From positions 1,550,001 to 1,614,000 of the forward strand of contig OX460916.1 of assembly GCA_949788275.1 (NCBI GenBank): 64,000 nucleotides of DNA. The letters run 5' to 3'. Under the pieces are notes generated by a model, which saw nothing but the letters and a program-made list of their open reading frames with translations, was not told the DNA's origin and did not search any database. The translations under genes were made by a program, and so were the position numbers. Source of the DNA: Weeksellaceae bacterium (lineage in GTDB: Bacteria > Bacteroidota > Bacteroidia > Flavobacteriales > Weeksellaceae). The stretch's first letter is position 1, and every line of letters starts with the position of its first letter. Shown here one piece after another: positions 36,163 to 45,741 of this stretch.

Positions 36163-36849
36163 ATTTTTAGTATTATCATTATACGTATTTCCATTATTAG
36201 ATTCTAACATATTTATAGTTATATCGCTATCTATAAGTGCCTGAAGAACATTAACTTTCTTAGAATCATCACCTTCCCCAATAGTTATTTTCATAGCTCC
36301 TTTCGAATACAAGTAATCTAAAGACATATACGCTTCTCTTTCAAATTCATTTTCTATTGTTGAATAATCTCTATTTTCTTGATAAGAATATATATTTTCT
36401 CCAATCTTTATTTCTTTTCCATTAGGATCAATAAAATAAACAGGATTATTAAGAGTATAAGTATAAGGAGAATTATTTTTGTATTTAGCTGCAAATGGAT
36501 CTACATTAAACCAACGTCCAATTGCAGGGTCGTAGTTTCTTGCGCCGTAGTCGTAAAGATTTAGGCTAAGTTCATCCTGAAGTTCTTTACCGTTGTATTT
36601 GTAATTATTTTTAGTAAATAAATTCTCTTGTTGAAATGACATCTTTACATGTTTCATCCCAAAAGGGTAATAATCATCTGAGTTTAAAATTTCTGAAAAC
36701 TCTCTACCTATTTCCTGACACATATTCATACCATTTATCGGTTCTCGACAGTGAGTTATATATTTAAAATAGTCTGCAATTTTACCATCATTATTCGAAT
36801 CAGAATAGCTTAAACGAATATTTCCGAGATGATCGGTATAATTATACAC
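36160..36849 (-). CDS. RHS repeat-associated core protein fragment (copy A)
   Basis: A 229-residue open frame with the RHS-associated core: YNYTDHLGNIRLSYSD, YYPFGMKHVKM, YKYNGKELQDEL, LYDYGARNYDPAIGRWFNVD and TLNNPVYFIDPNGKEI. The cassette-specific part begins at about residue 140. It ends at a TAA inside the tip. The frame upstream of 36849 is broken, so no shell-forming N-terminus exists. RHS proteins normally encapsulate and deliver C-terminal toxins; here only an orphan end remains. Confidence 0.75.
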   Translation of the reverse strand: MYNYTDHLGNIRLSYSDSNNDGKIADYFKYITHCREPINGMNMCQEIGREFSEILNSDDYYPFGMKHVKMSFQQENLFTKNNYKYNGKELQDELSLNLYDYGARNYDPAIGRWFNVDPFAAKYKNNSPYTYTLNNPVYFIDPNGKEIKIGENIYSYQENRDYSTIENEFEREAYMSLDYLYSKGAMKITIGEGDDSKKVNVLQALIDSDITINMLESNNGNTYNDNTKN

Positions 36850-37139
36850 ATATTCAAATGGTTTACCCGAACTCTTTCATTCGCAGCATCCACATATCCT
36901 TCAACTGTTGGGAAAAATTGTAACACATTATTCTCCTATTGCTCATCGTTTATGATTATTTAACGGGTATTCGCGAATCTCCTTTGTCGATTTGAAAACC
37001 ACCGAATAATCTGTTGAAGTTACTTTTGTTCCATCGGCAACAACCTTTTTTAACTTACCCCCTAAGGCATCATAAATCTAATTGATCTTCTTACGACTAC
37101 TCCAAAGAACGTCTATTGGTAAATTTAAATGATTATAAC
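36850..37139 (-). pseudogene. Broken upstream part of RHS core, copy A
   Basis: The minus strand reads NHLNLPIDVLWSSRKKIN, TAG, IYDALGGKLKKVVADGTKV, STDYSVVFK-like (frame noise), then a 53-bp insertion at 36939-36991 and LQFFPTVEGYVDAANERV. The RHS sequence stops abruptly at about 37139, only 23 bp from the stop of the TlpA-like gene, marking the edge of the cassette region. Confidence 0.7.
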
Positions 37140-37161
37140 AATAGATAGTTTATAGAATAAA

Positions 37162-38265
37162 TTATAAATTTTTGCTAAGAAATGTCTTTAAGTCTTCCAC
37201 AGATATATTTCGCTTTATAATTATTCCTTCTTGATCGATTAAAAAATTTGTAGGAACCACATTGATCTGATTATTCTTGGTAAAGATTCCATTTTCATCT
37301 AATACATTAACCCACGGTAGTTGATTTTCATCTACAACTTTCCGCCATTTTTGTATATATTTGGTATTATCTCTCGAAATACCAATTATCTCAAAACCTC
37401 TAAGATTATACTCTTCATGGATGTTTTTTAAACTTGGAAAGGTTAATAAGCAAGGTTTACATGCATGAAACCAAAAATCAACTAAGGTGTATTTGTTTGT
37501 TGAATACTTTATGGAATAAGGTTCATTTTTTAAATTTTTTAAATTATTAATTGTTGGAAATTTTTTACCATTCGCATACATTTTGTATTCATTAATTCTA
37601 TTCATTAAAACTTTATAAGGAAAAGACTGCTTTATATAAGGATCAAATTTATTTAAAAGGTTATTGTAATTATAATCTTTATTTATTTCGTATTTTTCAA
37701 TTAATTTCCATAAAGCAATTACAGATTTAGGGTCTTTTGAAATATATGTATCCAACAAATGAATTTCTTCCATCCAATTCCGAGTGTACCATTGATTAAT
37801 CGAATCTTGGATTTGTTCAGGGAATTCAAAATTATATTTCAAAAACATCTCGCCATGAAAATCATTAAATTTCCTCTCCTCCTTCAAATACGCTTCAAAA
37901 AATGAATTATACGCCTGTTTCTCAGGGATATCTACATTAAAACTTGAACTAAAGTCTTTTAAATTGAGATTCAGATTATTGTTCTTTATAAAAAAATTTT
38001 TAGAGTTCTCCCATAAGTTATTTTCTAATTTGTGCTCAAAATAATAGGGGTAATAAAAACTAGTTCTATCCATATTAATTTTACTTGTTAAAGAATTCGT
38101 TAAAGAATCTTCTATGGGGTGCTCGTAATAATCTCTTAAATAAGAAGGCTTTAATACAAGTACGGCATCTTTATCTAAATCACTAACATTTATTTTTATG
38201 CTTATTTTTTGAGCATTTGAAATTATACTAAATAGTAAAAAGATTATCAAGGGTAAGTGTTTCAT
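37162..38265 (-). CDS. TlpA-family thiol-disulfide oxidoreductase
   Basis: A 367-residue exported protein with a signal peptide (KHLPLIIFLLFSIISNAQ). The C-terminal thioredoxin-like domain (from about residue 250) has the CxxC motif C269-KP-C272 in DFWFHACKPCLLTFPSL, and NVVPTNFLIDQEGIII with the cis-Pro. The N-terminal 230 residues are a variable helical region, as in many Bacteroidota TlpA-like proteins. It probably reduces or isomerises disulfides in the periplasm. It marks the boundary of the RHS region and is AT-richer than the core genes. Confidence 0.85.
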   Translation of the reverse strand: MKHLPLIIFLLFSIISNAQKISIKINVSDLDKDAVLVLKPSYLRDYYEHPIEDSLTNSLTSKINMDRTSFYYPYYFEHKLENNLWENSKNFFIKNNNLNLNLKDFSSSFNVDIPEKQAYNSFFEAYLKEERKFNDFHGEMFLKYNFEFPEQIQDSINQWYTRNWMEEIHLLDTYISKDPKSVIALWKLIEKYEINKDYNYNNLLNKFDPYIKQSFPYKVLMNRINEYKMYANGKKFPTINNLKNLKNEPYSIKYSTNKYTLVDFWFHACKPCLLTFPSLKNIHEEYNLRGFEIIGISRDNTKYIQKWRKVVDENQLPWVNVLDENGIFTKNNQINVVPTNFLIDQEGIIIKRNISVEDLKTFLSKNL

Positions 38266-38680
38266 TTTTTAATCGTCTATTTTTATAAATATATATAATT
38301 GTTATTGAACAACACCTTAATTTTTTTGGTCTAAAAAACTCCTCGTTATACTCAGATTTGCAAATAAAACCTAGAACATTCATTAAACTGCCATTTTATA
38401 TATTATTTTTACTAGTGAATTCTTCTATCTTCCTATAATTGAAAAAAGATGTATGGTGTTTATTGCATTTTCAAAACAATGAGGATATTATTGCCGTAAG
38501 CCGTACAGGATTATGGTTTATTACTTAGAAATAATTCTGTGTTCTAAGAGGTATAGTTCTTATCACTCTTACAACAAGGCCACTAACACGCTGAGCACTT
38601 CTAGCTTATACGTTATCCTAGACAATCGTCTTTTAATTAGTAAAAGAGTATTTGACGTTAAATTATACCCCTCTTACGAG
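38266..38680. other. Gap without a clear gene
   Basis: AT-rich spacer. A short plus-strand frame end (NNEDIIAVSRTGLWFIT, stop near 38526) looks like debris of a lost gene. No promoter is obvious for the TlpA-like gene. Confidence 0.35.
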
Positions 38681-38809
38681 CTAGTTGGTGTGCGGTGAGC
38701 AGACCAACTAGCGTTTTGCGTTAGGGATTGAAGCATCTGTTTGAGCTTTTTGGTGGAGTGAAACGCAACCGAAAAGCGAGTGCGGAAAGCCCGCCCGAAG
38801 GGAACGCCC
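38681..38809 (+). repeat. Dispersed structured repeat, copy 3
   Basis: The core from gcgttagggattgaagc to gaagggaacgccc has the same inner hairpin as copy 1. A 5' hairpin (ctagttggt at 38681-38689, accaactag at 38703-38711, loop gtgcggtgagcag) precedes it. Confidence 0.85.
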
Positions 38810-38828
38810 AAATTAAAAAAAGTTAGAA

Positions 38829-41800
38829 CTAAAAGCCGAAGTTAAGTCCGAAAACGACACGGCCGGGGTCTTCTCCTTTAAAGTAGGAAACGGTGGCCGT
38901 TATAGATTGTGCTCCATTAATCCATAAGCCTCCACCCCATGAGTTATGCCATTTGGACGAGTTTTCGCTATTATACCACACTCGACCATAATCGAAACCG
39001 GCAAATAAGCCTAAACGCATTGGGATTACGGCGGTGAACTTCAGCGCATCTAACCGGATATCGGAAGACTGCAAAAAGACTTTGTTTCCTGTAAAACGCC
39101 CTAAACGGTATCCACGAAGGTCTGTATCGCCCCCTAGGTTTGCCATTTGATAGAATTCGATGAAATCGCCCCAAACGGCCTTTCCTTTAAGCATGGATGC
39201 GATGGTTAAACGACCATTGGCTGATAATTTATGGGTAAAACCGAGATTGAGTTCGGTGTAAAAGAAATTTCGTTCGAATTCATTGAGGTTAGTGGTCCAC
39301 TTGGCATGGGCTAAAAGGCTCATACCCAAGGTAGGCAAGGATTCGTTATCGTAATTTCGGTAGATGTATTTCGCCCCTAATTCGCCTAGGTTTTGACCCG
39401 AGAATACCGAACGATCGATGGCTAATTCTTCTTCACTGACTATACGGTCGGTGTTTTCGATAATTTTTACGTATTGGTAATTGGTTGAAAAGTCTAAGCG
39501 ACCACTGTTATCGAAAACTCTGAAAATAGAGGGGCCTATCCCGTAACTTTCCATACGGACGCGGTTATAATCTAAACCGATATATTCTTCGTTATTCACG
39601 GTTTCGTTTCCGAAACCAAAGAAGTTTTTACTGTACGATGGGCTGGTATACAGGGCATTCATATCGAGATTCCACTTACCAAATGTTTTGGTAAAGGTTC
39701 CTTTGTACTTGGCTTCTATACCTGTAGTGGAGAAAAAGTAGTTGAACTGGAAATGGTGTTTCTGCGAATAAGGTTTACGATCGAAACCATTCACGGTATA
39801 AACCGGTGATAGCCCCAAGCGCACACCATCGTCGGGGTTATAACCAACCGTAGGTAAGGTTGAAAAGAAATTGTACTCCGGTTGGTCGTATTTGTAGGTG
39901 TTGATCTCGTTGTCGTTTGTAAATTGTTTGGAGGTTAAAAAAGAGGACGATTTGGTTTTACTACCATTTTTAAAGTCGTACACCTTGATGCCTTTAACGC
40001 GTTTTACTTCGTAGGTATCATCGTCTATACCCCCAATAATCCGCGTACGGATAGCTCCCCCACCACGGCCATTCACCGTGAAATGATCTTGGCCATTTAA
40101 ACCGTAAATTCGGATTTCTTTGGTTTCTTTTTTGGTGTAAACCTCATCGAGTATAAGCTGCTTGTCCTCCCCTGCATAGATTTGAATGCCTGTTTTTCCT
40201 TTAGGCATCCGTGTAATAACAATATCGTCGGCTTCGTTGGTTCCTTTCAGAATCACCAAACGACGAAGTACTTTGTTGTATTCGTGCACCGTTTCGGCCA
40301 ATTGATCGCGACGTTGTTTGAGTTGGCTGATGATTAACTGCTCGTTATCGGATTTGGTCTCTTTGGGGATGGTATGAAAGGCCTGTTCGATGATTTGATC
40401 GGTTAATTGGTGTTGAACAAATTCGACTTGTTTTTGCCATAGTTCTATATCGGATGATTCTAAGATGGCCAAATCGAGTGCATAGGCTTTTCGGTTCAAC
40501 CATTTGACGTTTTTGATTTCACCTTTATAGTCTTGCATATGCTTAAAAGCCGGTGTTCCCATGATGATTTTAAAGAGTAAACCGTCGTAGCGTGGAAATG
40601 CTTGGGAACGATTGATGGGAATTGGGCGATAAACGGTTGCTGTATCTGTATTGTACTCACCCCATCGCCATTGATCGGACGAACGATCCCAATCGCCAAT
40701 CAGCATATCGACAATTCGGGTGCGGATATAGGCTTCTTTATCGATGGAAACACGGTTACTCTCTTGGGTATTGACCAACATTTCTTCGGTAGAAACGACT
40801 TGATTGGGGTTGCCAAAGAAACCATCCTTATGGGCTATGGTAGGGTATTCTTCTAAAAGATAGAGTTCGTCTCCAAAAAACTCATTGTATTCTTTTAATT
40901 TTTCTTGTTTAGGCACATAAAACAACTTAGGTTTTACGTGATAAATATTTAAAGGCGTTGTGATTTTATCGATCGCTAATGGATAATACGGATGGGAGGT
41001 GGTGTAAAAATCCATAAGGAATTTTTCGGTGAATGAATTGGTGAATTCATCGACGATATAGGTATTTTTAAACGCAATATGTTGTATAAACTGGGTCGCA
41101 CTTTTTTTAACCGAACGCAAAGAATACTCCCTTTCTTTGGAATCGGCTAAACGCAGGTTTTTGGTCTGATGACCAATTCCCATTTTTAGCGGAGTTAAGC
41201 CACCTTGGAAGGTTGAGAAATCGAGTACATCGGCTTCGATATCGGTGGAATACACACGTCTATAGTGACGGCCAAAAAAGAACTTATAGGGATCGGACTT
41301 TGAGGTCACTTCTTTCGGATAGATTGCCGTTTGTTTTGTTGGGGGTATTTTATCATCGTAGACCTGGGCGAGATAAACTTTCTTTTTATCGGTCACGCGT
41401 TTGGTAAACAAGGGGGTTATTGAGTCGTTGGAAAGACCAATAAAATCGACACCTGAAATGCCGTTTGGGAAAATATTTAATTTCGCATAGCCTTTATCGC
41501 CATAAGAAAAATCGTTTTTACCCACGGCTTTAGCCGATGTGTAACGCGAAGCCGATCCGCTAATGATTTGTTTTACATTGCGGTGTTGGATGAATTGCAA
41601 ATTACGGTCGTGACCTGAAACCACAATGACATTGGATCTGTTTTCTAACAGGGTGGCAATGCGGGAAGCATATTCGCGGTATTTATAATTTTGCAAATCT
41701 TGAGGGCTAAGGCCTGACGTGCTTCGAATGAGGTTAAGAAAACTACCTAAGAGCGGTAAGGGGATTCGGTTGTTTGAAAACGGGTAAATTTGACGTTTAA

Positions 41801-42545
41801 AATCGAATTGTCCCCCGTGCATACCATTTGAAAACAACGGGTGATGAACAACCAAGAGCGTTGTTTTGTTTTGAAAATCGTTGAGTTGATTCTCGATTTC
41901 TTCAAAGATTCCCTCTTTGGTTTTGATATCGCATTTTTCGTTAATGGTTGGATGATTATTCCAGTTTTCTAAATACCATTGAGAGTCTAGGGCAATAATT
42001 CCAATGGAATCGTTAATCGATAGTTTCTCTATACCACAGCCATTTTTAGGGAGGAAAAGCGGACTGTTTGCTGTTTCTAAAACCAATTTCTCTTGTTCTT
42101 TTAAGCCTTTTAAGCCCATGGTCCAGTCGTGATCGCCTGGGACAAAAATCGATTGACCTTTAAAGGACTGAACGATTTCAAAATACCGATTTAAATCGTC
42201 TTTGCTTTGGGCATATTTTTTATGTTGATCATTGGTAATTTCGCCTTTGTGTGAAACATTATCCCCTAAAAAAATGAGGTAAGCGGTAGAATCGGCCTGG
42301 CTTAATTGATCTTTAAGTAATTGAAAAGTTTGTGCGTTATCTTCTTTCCCCCAATGGCTACCATCGCCTAATAAATAGAACGATTGAACGGGTGATGTAG
42401 GAAGTTTTACATCATTTTCAATTAAGGTATTTTTACCGAATTGAGGATGTTGAGTGGCACAAGAAAACACCAAGAAAAGCGAGGTTAATACAGCTAATCG
42501 GGTACTGATTGTTTTATAATAAAGGTATTGTGGTTTTTTTGTCAT
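38829..42545 (-). CDS. Metallophosphoesterase fused to an outer-membrane beta-barrel (BamA/TamA-like) domain
   Basis: A 1238-residue protein with a lipoprotein-like signal (LAVLTSLFLVFSCATQ). Residues about 55-330 are a calcineurin-like phosphoesterase: LLGDGSHW, FLGDNVSHKGE, VPGDHDWTMG, VVHHPLFS and VSGHDRNLQ supply the metal ligands. A central region of unknown type follows. From about residue 900 the sequence becomes beta-barrel-like, with repeated aromatic strands and a C-terminal VVFGLNFGF, typical of the bacterial surface antigen (D15) fold. It is probably an outer-membrane protein with a periplasmic phosphatase; the substrate is unknown. Confidence 0.8.
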   Translation of the reverse strand: MTKKPQYLYYKTISTRLAVLTSLFLVFSCATQHPQFGKNTLIENDVKLPTSPVQSFYLLGDGSHWGKEDNAQTFQLLKDQLSQADSTAYLIFLGDNVSHKGEITNDQHKKYAQSKDDLNRYFEIVQSFKGQSIFVPGDHDWTMGLKGLKEQEKLVLETANSPLFLPKNGCGIEKLSINDSIGIIALDSQWYLENWNNHPTINEKCDIKTKEGIFEEIENQLNDFQNKTTLLVVHHPLFSNGMHGGQFDFKRQIYPFSNNRIPLPLLGSFLNLIRSTSGLSPQDLQNYKYREYASRIATLLENRSNVIVVSGHDRNLQFIQHRNVKQIISGSASRYTSAKAVGKNDFSYGDKGYAKLNIFPNGISGVDFIGLSNDSITPLFTKRVTDKKKVYLAQVYDDKIPPTKQTAIYPKEVTSKSDPYKFFFGRHYRRVYSTDIEADVLDFSTFQGGLTPLKMGIGHQTKNLRLADSKEREYSLRSVKKSATQFIQHIAFKNTYIVDEFTNSFTEKFLMDFYTTSHPYYPLAIDKITTPLNIYHVKPKLFYVPKQEKLKEYNEFFGDELYLLEEYPTIAHKDGFFGNPNQVVSTEEMLVNTQESNRVSIDKEAYIRTRIVDMLIGDWDRSSDQWRWGEYNTDTATVYRPIPINRSQAFPRYDGLLFKIIMGTPAFKHMQDYKGEIKNVKWLNRKAYALDLAILESSDIELWQKQVEFVQHQLTDQIIEQAFHTIPKETKSDNEQLIISQLKQRRDQLAETVHEYNKVLRRLVILKGTNEADDIVITRMPKGKTGIQIYAGEDKQLILDEVYTKKETKEIRIYGLNGQDHFTVNGRGGGAIRTRIIGGIDDDTYEVKRVKGIKVYDFKNGSKTKSSSFLTSKQFTNDNEINTYKYDQPEYNFFSTLPTVGYNPDDGVRLGLSPVYTVNGFDRKPYSQKHHFQFNYFFSTTGIEAKYKGTFTKTFGKWNLDMNALYTSPSYSKNFFGFGNETVNNEEYIGLDYNRVRMESYGIGPSIFRVFDNSGRLDFSTNYQYVKIIENTDRIVSEEELAIDRSVFSGQNLGELGAKYIYRNYDNESLPTLGMSLLAHAKWTTNLNEFERNFFYTELNLGFTHKLSANGRLTIASMLKGKAVWGDFIEFYQMANLGGDTDLRGYRLGRFTGNKVFLQSSDIRLDALKFTAVIPMRLGLFAGFDYGRVWYNSENSSKWHNSWGGGLWINGAQSITATVSYFKGEDPGRVVFGLNFGF

Positions 42546-42582
42546 AAAAAATGCCCTAAAGTAAACAAAGGTTTACCATGGA

Positions 42583-42590
42583 CAAAGATA
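42583..42590 (-). promoter_or_regulatory. -7 promoter box of the phosphoesterase/barrel gene
   Basis: On the minus strand TATCTTTG, about 37 nt upstream of the ATG at 42545. Confidence 0.6.
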
Positions 42591-42686
42591 GTCTTTCTTC
42601 TAGTTTTAAAGGCGGTAGGTAAAACTTTATGAACAAAAAAAAAGACCTCTATGGGTGAGGTCTATATTTTTTAAATCGTTCGGGAA

Positions 42687-43442
42687 TTATCGGGTAAAAA
42701 CCAGTTTATATTCCTGGGATAAATTTTCGTCTAAACGGTATCCATCGACATCAAACGCTTTTACACCATCGAGCGCATCGATTTGTTTTTCGGCACAATA
42801 GCGAGCCATTGCTCCGCGTGCTTGTTTAAAATAAACCATTATTTTTTTTAATTCACCATGTTTATAATCAAGAAAATCAACATCGATTAAGGGTGCGCTT
42901 AATCGCTTTTTATCCAAGACTTTCACGTATTCGTTACTCGCTAAATTAAGAATAACCTCATCTTTTTGAAGCTGTTTATTCATGTAATCGGTTAAGATTT
43001 CTTTCCAAAAACCATAGAGATTTTTACTGCCATGAATATCCAGTTTAGACCCCATTTCTAAGCGGTATAACATCACTTGATCGGTGGGTCTTAAAAGACC
43101 ATACAAGCCCGAAAGAATAAACAGGTTTTGATTGGCATAGGCTTGCGCTTCTACTGAAAGCGTTTCCGCATCTAAGCCGCGATAGACTTCGCCTTTAAAA
43201 GCGAGTGCAGCGGGAATAGCTTGCCCTTTTTTCGGTTTCAAAGTCCATTCGTTATTGCGTTCAACATTGGCCTGAGCAATGGCTGGCGAGATTTTCATCA
43301 AGGATTGTAAATCGTCACTCGACATTTGCTTCATCACCTCCATCACGGTTTTTGAATCGGCTAAAAATTGTGGTTTGGTAGCTGTCCACTGCGCTTGGTG
43401 TTCCAAGTTCATCAACTTGGCTGGTGAAAGTAAAATTTTCAT
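42687..43442 (-). CDS. yaaA: Peroxide stress protein YaaA (DUF328)
   Basis: A 251-residue protein of the YaaA family, which lowers free intracellular iron and protects DNA during hydrogen peroxide stress. Visible are the N-terminal MKILLSPAKLMNLE, the central LFILSGLYGLLRPTDQVMLYRLEMGSKL and the C-terminal VYFKQARGAMARY, all typical. Length is normal. It lies 22 bp behind the Sua5-type gene and probably shares its promoter. Confidence 0.93.
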   Translation of the reverse strand: MKILLSPAKLMNLEHQAQWTATKPQFLADSKTVMEVMKQMSSDDLQSLMKISPAIAQANVERNNEWTLKPKKGQAIPAALAFKGEVYRGLDAETLSVEAQAYANQNLFILSGLYGLLRPTDQVMLYRLEMGSKLDIHGSKNLYGFWKEILTDYMNKQLQKDEVILNLASNEYVKVLDKKRLSAPLIDVDFLDYKHGELKKIMVYFKQARGAMARYCAEKQIDALDGVKAFDVDGYRLDENLSQEYKLVFTR

Positions 43443-43464
43443 ACGTTATTCATTAAACGATTAA

Positions 43465-44088
43465 CTATAAATACGCTTCAAAGTCGCCTTTTCCTTCTCT
43501 AAGAACTGTTGGTTCGCCATCGGATAAATCGATGACGGTAGAGGCGGTATTATCTCCATAGCCACTATCGATAACGGCATCGACTAATTTTTGCCATTTC
43601 TCGAAGATTAATTCGGGATCGGTGGTGTACTCAATAATTTCATCCTCATCGTAAATAGAGGTCGAAGCGATGGGGTTTCCTAATTTTTCGACAATTAATT
43701 GGGGAACCAAGTGATCGGGTACCCGGATACCAACGGTCTTTTTTCCTTTGTAGGCTGATGGAAGATTTCCTGAAGCTTCCATCACAAAGGTAAATGGACC
43801 AGGCAATGCTCTTTTTAAGATTTTAAATGAGGCATTATCGATTGGTCGTGTATAATTGGATAGATGACTAAGGTCGTTACAGACAATTGAAAATTGGGCT
43901 TTATCGAGTTTAATTCCCTTGATACGCGCCAAATTCTCCATGGCTTTCATATTGGTAATATCACATCCTAAGCCATAGACGGTGTCGGTAGGATAAATAA
44001 TTAATCCGCCGTTGCGCAATATTTTTACAATTTGATCAATTGCTTTTTCCTGAGGATTCTCTGGATGAATTCGAATATAATCGGCCAT
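43465..44088 (-). CDS. L-threonylcarbamoyladenylate synthase (Sua5/YciO/YrdC family)
   Basis: A YrdC-fold protein of 207 residues. It makes threonylcarbamoyl-AMP from Thr, bicarbonate and ATP for the t6A37 modification of tRNA, or is its YciO-like paralogue. Motifs: GGLIIYPTDTVYGLGCD near residue 30, then IKGIKLDKAQFSIVC, LKRALPGPFTFVME and KKTVGIRVPDH. The variant KG.KLDKAQ rather than KGRP..NPL points to the YciO branch, so true t6A activity is uncertain. First gene of an operon with yaaA. Confidence 0.85.
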   Translation of the reverse strand: MADYIRIHPENPQEKAIDQIVKILRNGGLIIYPTDTVYGLGCDITNMKAMENLARIKGIKLDKAQFSIVCNDLSHLSNYTRPIDNASFKILKRALPGPFTFVMEASGNLPSAYKGKKTVGIRVPDHLVPQLIVEKLGNPIASTSIYDEDEIIEYTTDPELIFEKWQKLVDAVIDSGYGDNTASTVIDLSDGEPTVLREGKGDFEAYL

Positions 44089-44104
44089 GGTTGCTTGTTT
44101 GTAC

Positions 44105-44112
44105 CAAAGATA
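44105..44112 (-). promoter_or_regulatory. -7 promoter box of the Sua5-type gene and yaaA
   Basis: On the minus strand TATCTTTG, 16 nt upstream of the ATG at 44088. Confidence 0.6.
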
Positions 44113-44384
44113 CGAAAAAGCGAGAAATTTAGACCAAGCTTTAAGGTGTTAGCCGTAGAAGCCTATTCAATTCCGGGGCTATCCTTTGAAAAGCCATTGA
44201 GAACACCAGCACTTTTTTACCTCAAAATCAATTAACAGGAGATTTAAAAAAGAACAAATTATACTTGATAATACTTTTAGTCTTGTGTAAATCAAGTCAA
44301 TGCATTAATTTATAACCTATAAGGCCTCATGAGCCACTCCCCTCAATAACACCCGTATGAATTATAAACGAAAAAACAGGAAAC

Positions 44385-45677
44385 ATGAAAACAAAATCGA
44401 CTTATTTCACCGCTTTTTTACTGATGATCACCTTTCCTTATCTACCCTTGGAAATTAAAGCACAACTAACTGTGATTAACATTGGGCATTACGCCCATGA
44501 TATTTCCCAAGATGGCCAAACGATGGTCTTGTCGAATTCTCGCGGAAATTATATTTGGACTGAAGCGGAAGGTCTAGTGACCATCAATACTATAAGCAAT
44601 GGGTATTCGAACAGCGGTCGACCAAGTATTTCAGCTGACGGGAATCTAGTTGCGGCTACAGCAACCAACCCAACGACCCAATTGAATGAAATGGCCCTTT
44701 ACAACAGGACGACTTCTACATGGACCTATCTCGGTGGAATCGAAGGGCAATCGGACGGGTCTAAATCATCGGCATGGGGTTTCACCAAAGACGGTTCTAC
44801 AGCGGTTGGCTTAGGGTGGGTATCCGCTGCACGAGCGCATGCGATAAAATGGACGGCCCATGAGGGGCTTCAGGATTTAGGCAGTACCGTTGAAAACCGA
44901 AGCAGTAGAGCCAATGCCATTAGTGATGATGGGGAGGTTATTGTTGGTTGGCAAGATGCAGAAAACGGAACCCGTCAGGGCGCATTATGGCGAGGGAAAA
45001 ATCAAATTCTGCTCAGTGATAAGGGAACTATTTTAACGGAAGCCAGTGCTGTTTCTGCCGATGGAAATTGGGTGGTTGGAGGCAATCACCAAGGACCATG
45101 GCGTTGGACCAGCAATGACCAAGTCGATTATGTTCCACATCCCGACACGGGTGCCTTTTTCAGAGGAGCAGCGACCAGCATTACCGCCGATGGAAAGATC
45201 GTTATAGGTTACTTTAGACCATGGCCAGGCCCACCAATTGGCGGTGAAGGATTTATATGGACCAAGGAAACAGGACGCGTTGAATTAAACGCCTATGCGG
45301 AAGCCTTGGGCATTGACACAAAAGGCGTTCAGTTATCGCTTCCTTCAACAATTACTTCAGACGGTAAATACATTATTGGTAGCGGTATGTTAAACGACAA
45401 TCAGGTGGCTTTTATTTTAAACACCACGCCGCTTTCAACCTCTGAACACCTCAAAAACCAAGTTGTTTTATACCCCAACCCTGTGGTGAATTCATTGATT
45501 ATAAAAAGCAACACCCCTGTTAAATCGGTGGTTATATATACTTTAACAGGCCAACGACTGGCAACACCCATTCTAAAAGACAACCGCATTGATGTGCGTA
45601 ATTTAGAAAAAGGCGTTTATTATATACACCTCTTTTTAGGCAATAAAATCATTCAATCGCGCTTTATTAAACACTAA
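44385..45677 (+). CDS. Secreted repeat protein with T9SS type A sorting domain
   Basis: A 430-residue secreted protein. A signal peptide (TAFLLMITFPYLPLEIKAQ) precedes about 320 residues of repeats such as GFTKDGSTAVGLGWV, AISDDGEVIVGWQ, AVSADGNWVVGG and ITADGKIVIGYF. These resemble the HAF-type extracellular repeat / beta-propeller blades. The last 75 residues (VVLYPNPVVNSLIIKS to GVYYIHLFLGNKIIQSRFIKH) are a type A C-terminal sorting domain, so the protein should pass the outer membrane by the type IX secretion system. Ligand or role unknown. Confidence 0.88.
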   Translation: MKTKSTYFTAFLLMITFPYLPLEIKAQLTVINIGHYAHDISQDGQTMVLSNSRGNYIWTEAEGLVTINTISNGYSNSGRPSISADGNLVAATATNPTTQLNEMALYNRTTSTWTYLGGIEGQSDGSKSSAWGFTKDGSTAVGLGWVSAARAHAIKWTAHEGLQDLGSTVENRSSRANAISDDGEVIVGWQDAENGTRQGALWRGKNQILLSDKGTILTEASAVSADGNWVVGGNHQGPWRWTSNDQVDYVPHPDTGAFFRGAATSITADGKIVIGYFRPWPGPPIGGEGFIWTKETGRVELNAYAEALGIDTKGVQLSLPSTITSDGKYIIGSGMLNDNQVAFILNTTPLSTSEHLKNQVVLYPNPVVNSLIIKSNTPVKSVVIYTLTGQRLATPILKDNRIDVRNLEKGVYYIHLFLGNKIIQSRFIKH

Positions 45678-45707
45678 TATGACGTTGGATCCCCCTCATG
45701 AGCAAAC

Positions 45708-45736
45708 AAATAGGCATTCCATATGAATGCCTATTT
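45708..45736. terminator. Hairpin after the T9SS cargo gene
   Basis: A perfect 12-bp stem aaataggcattc/gaatgcctattt with a 5-nt loop, 31 bp after the stop; the flanking T run is short. Confidence 0.6.
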
Positions 45737-45741
45737 CATAA

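Noticed and set aside
38513-38698. A 61-codon plus-strand frame between the TlpA-like gene and repeat copy 3
   Set aside because: It runs into the 5' hairpin of the repeat, has no recognisable product and no promoter.
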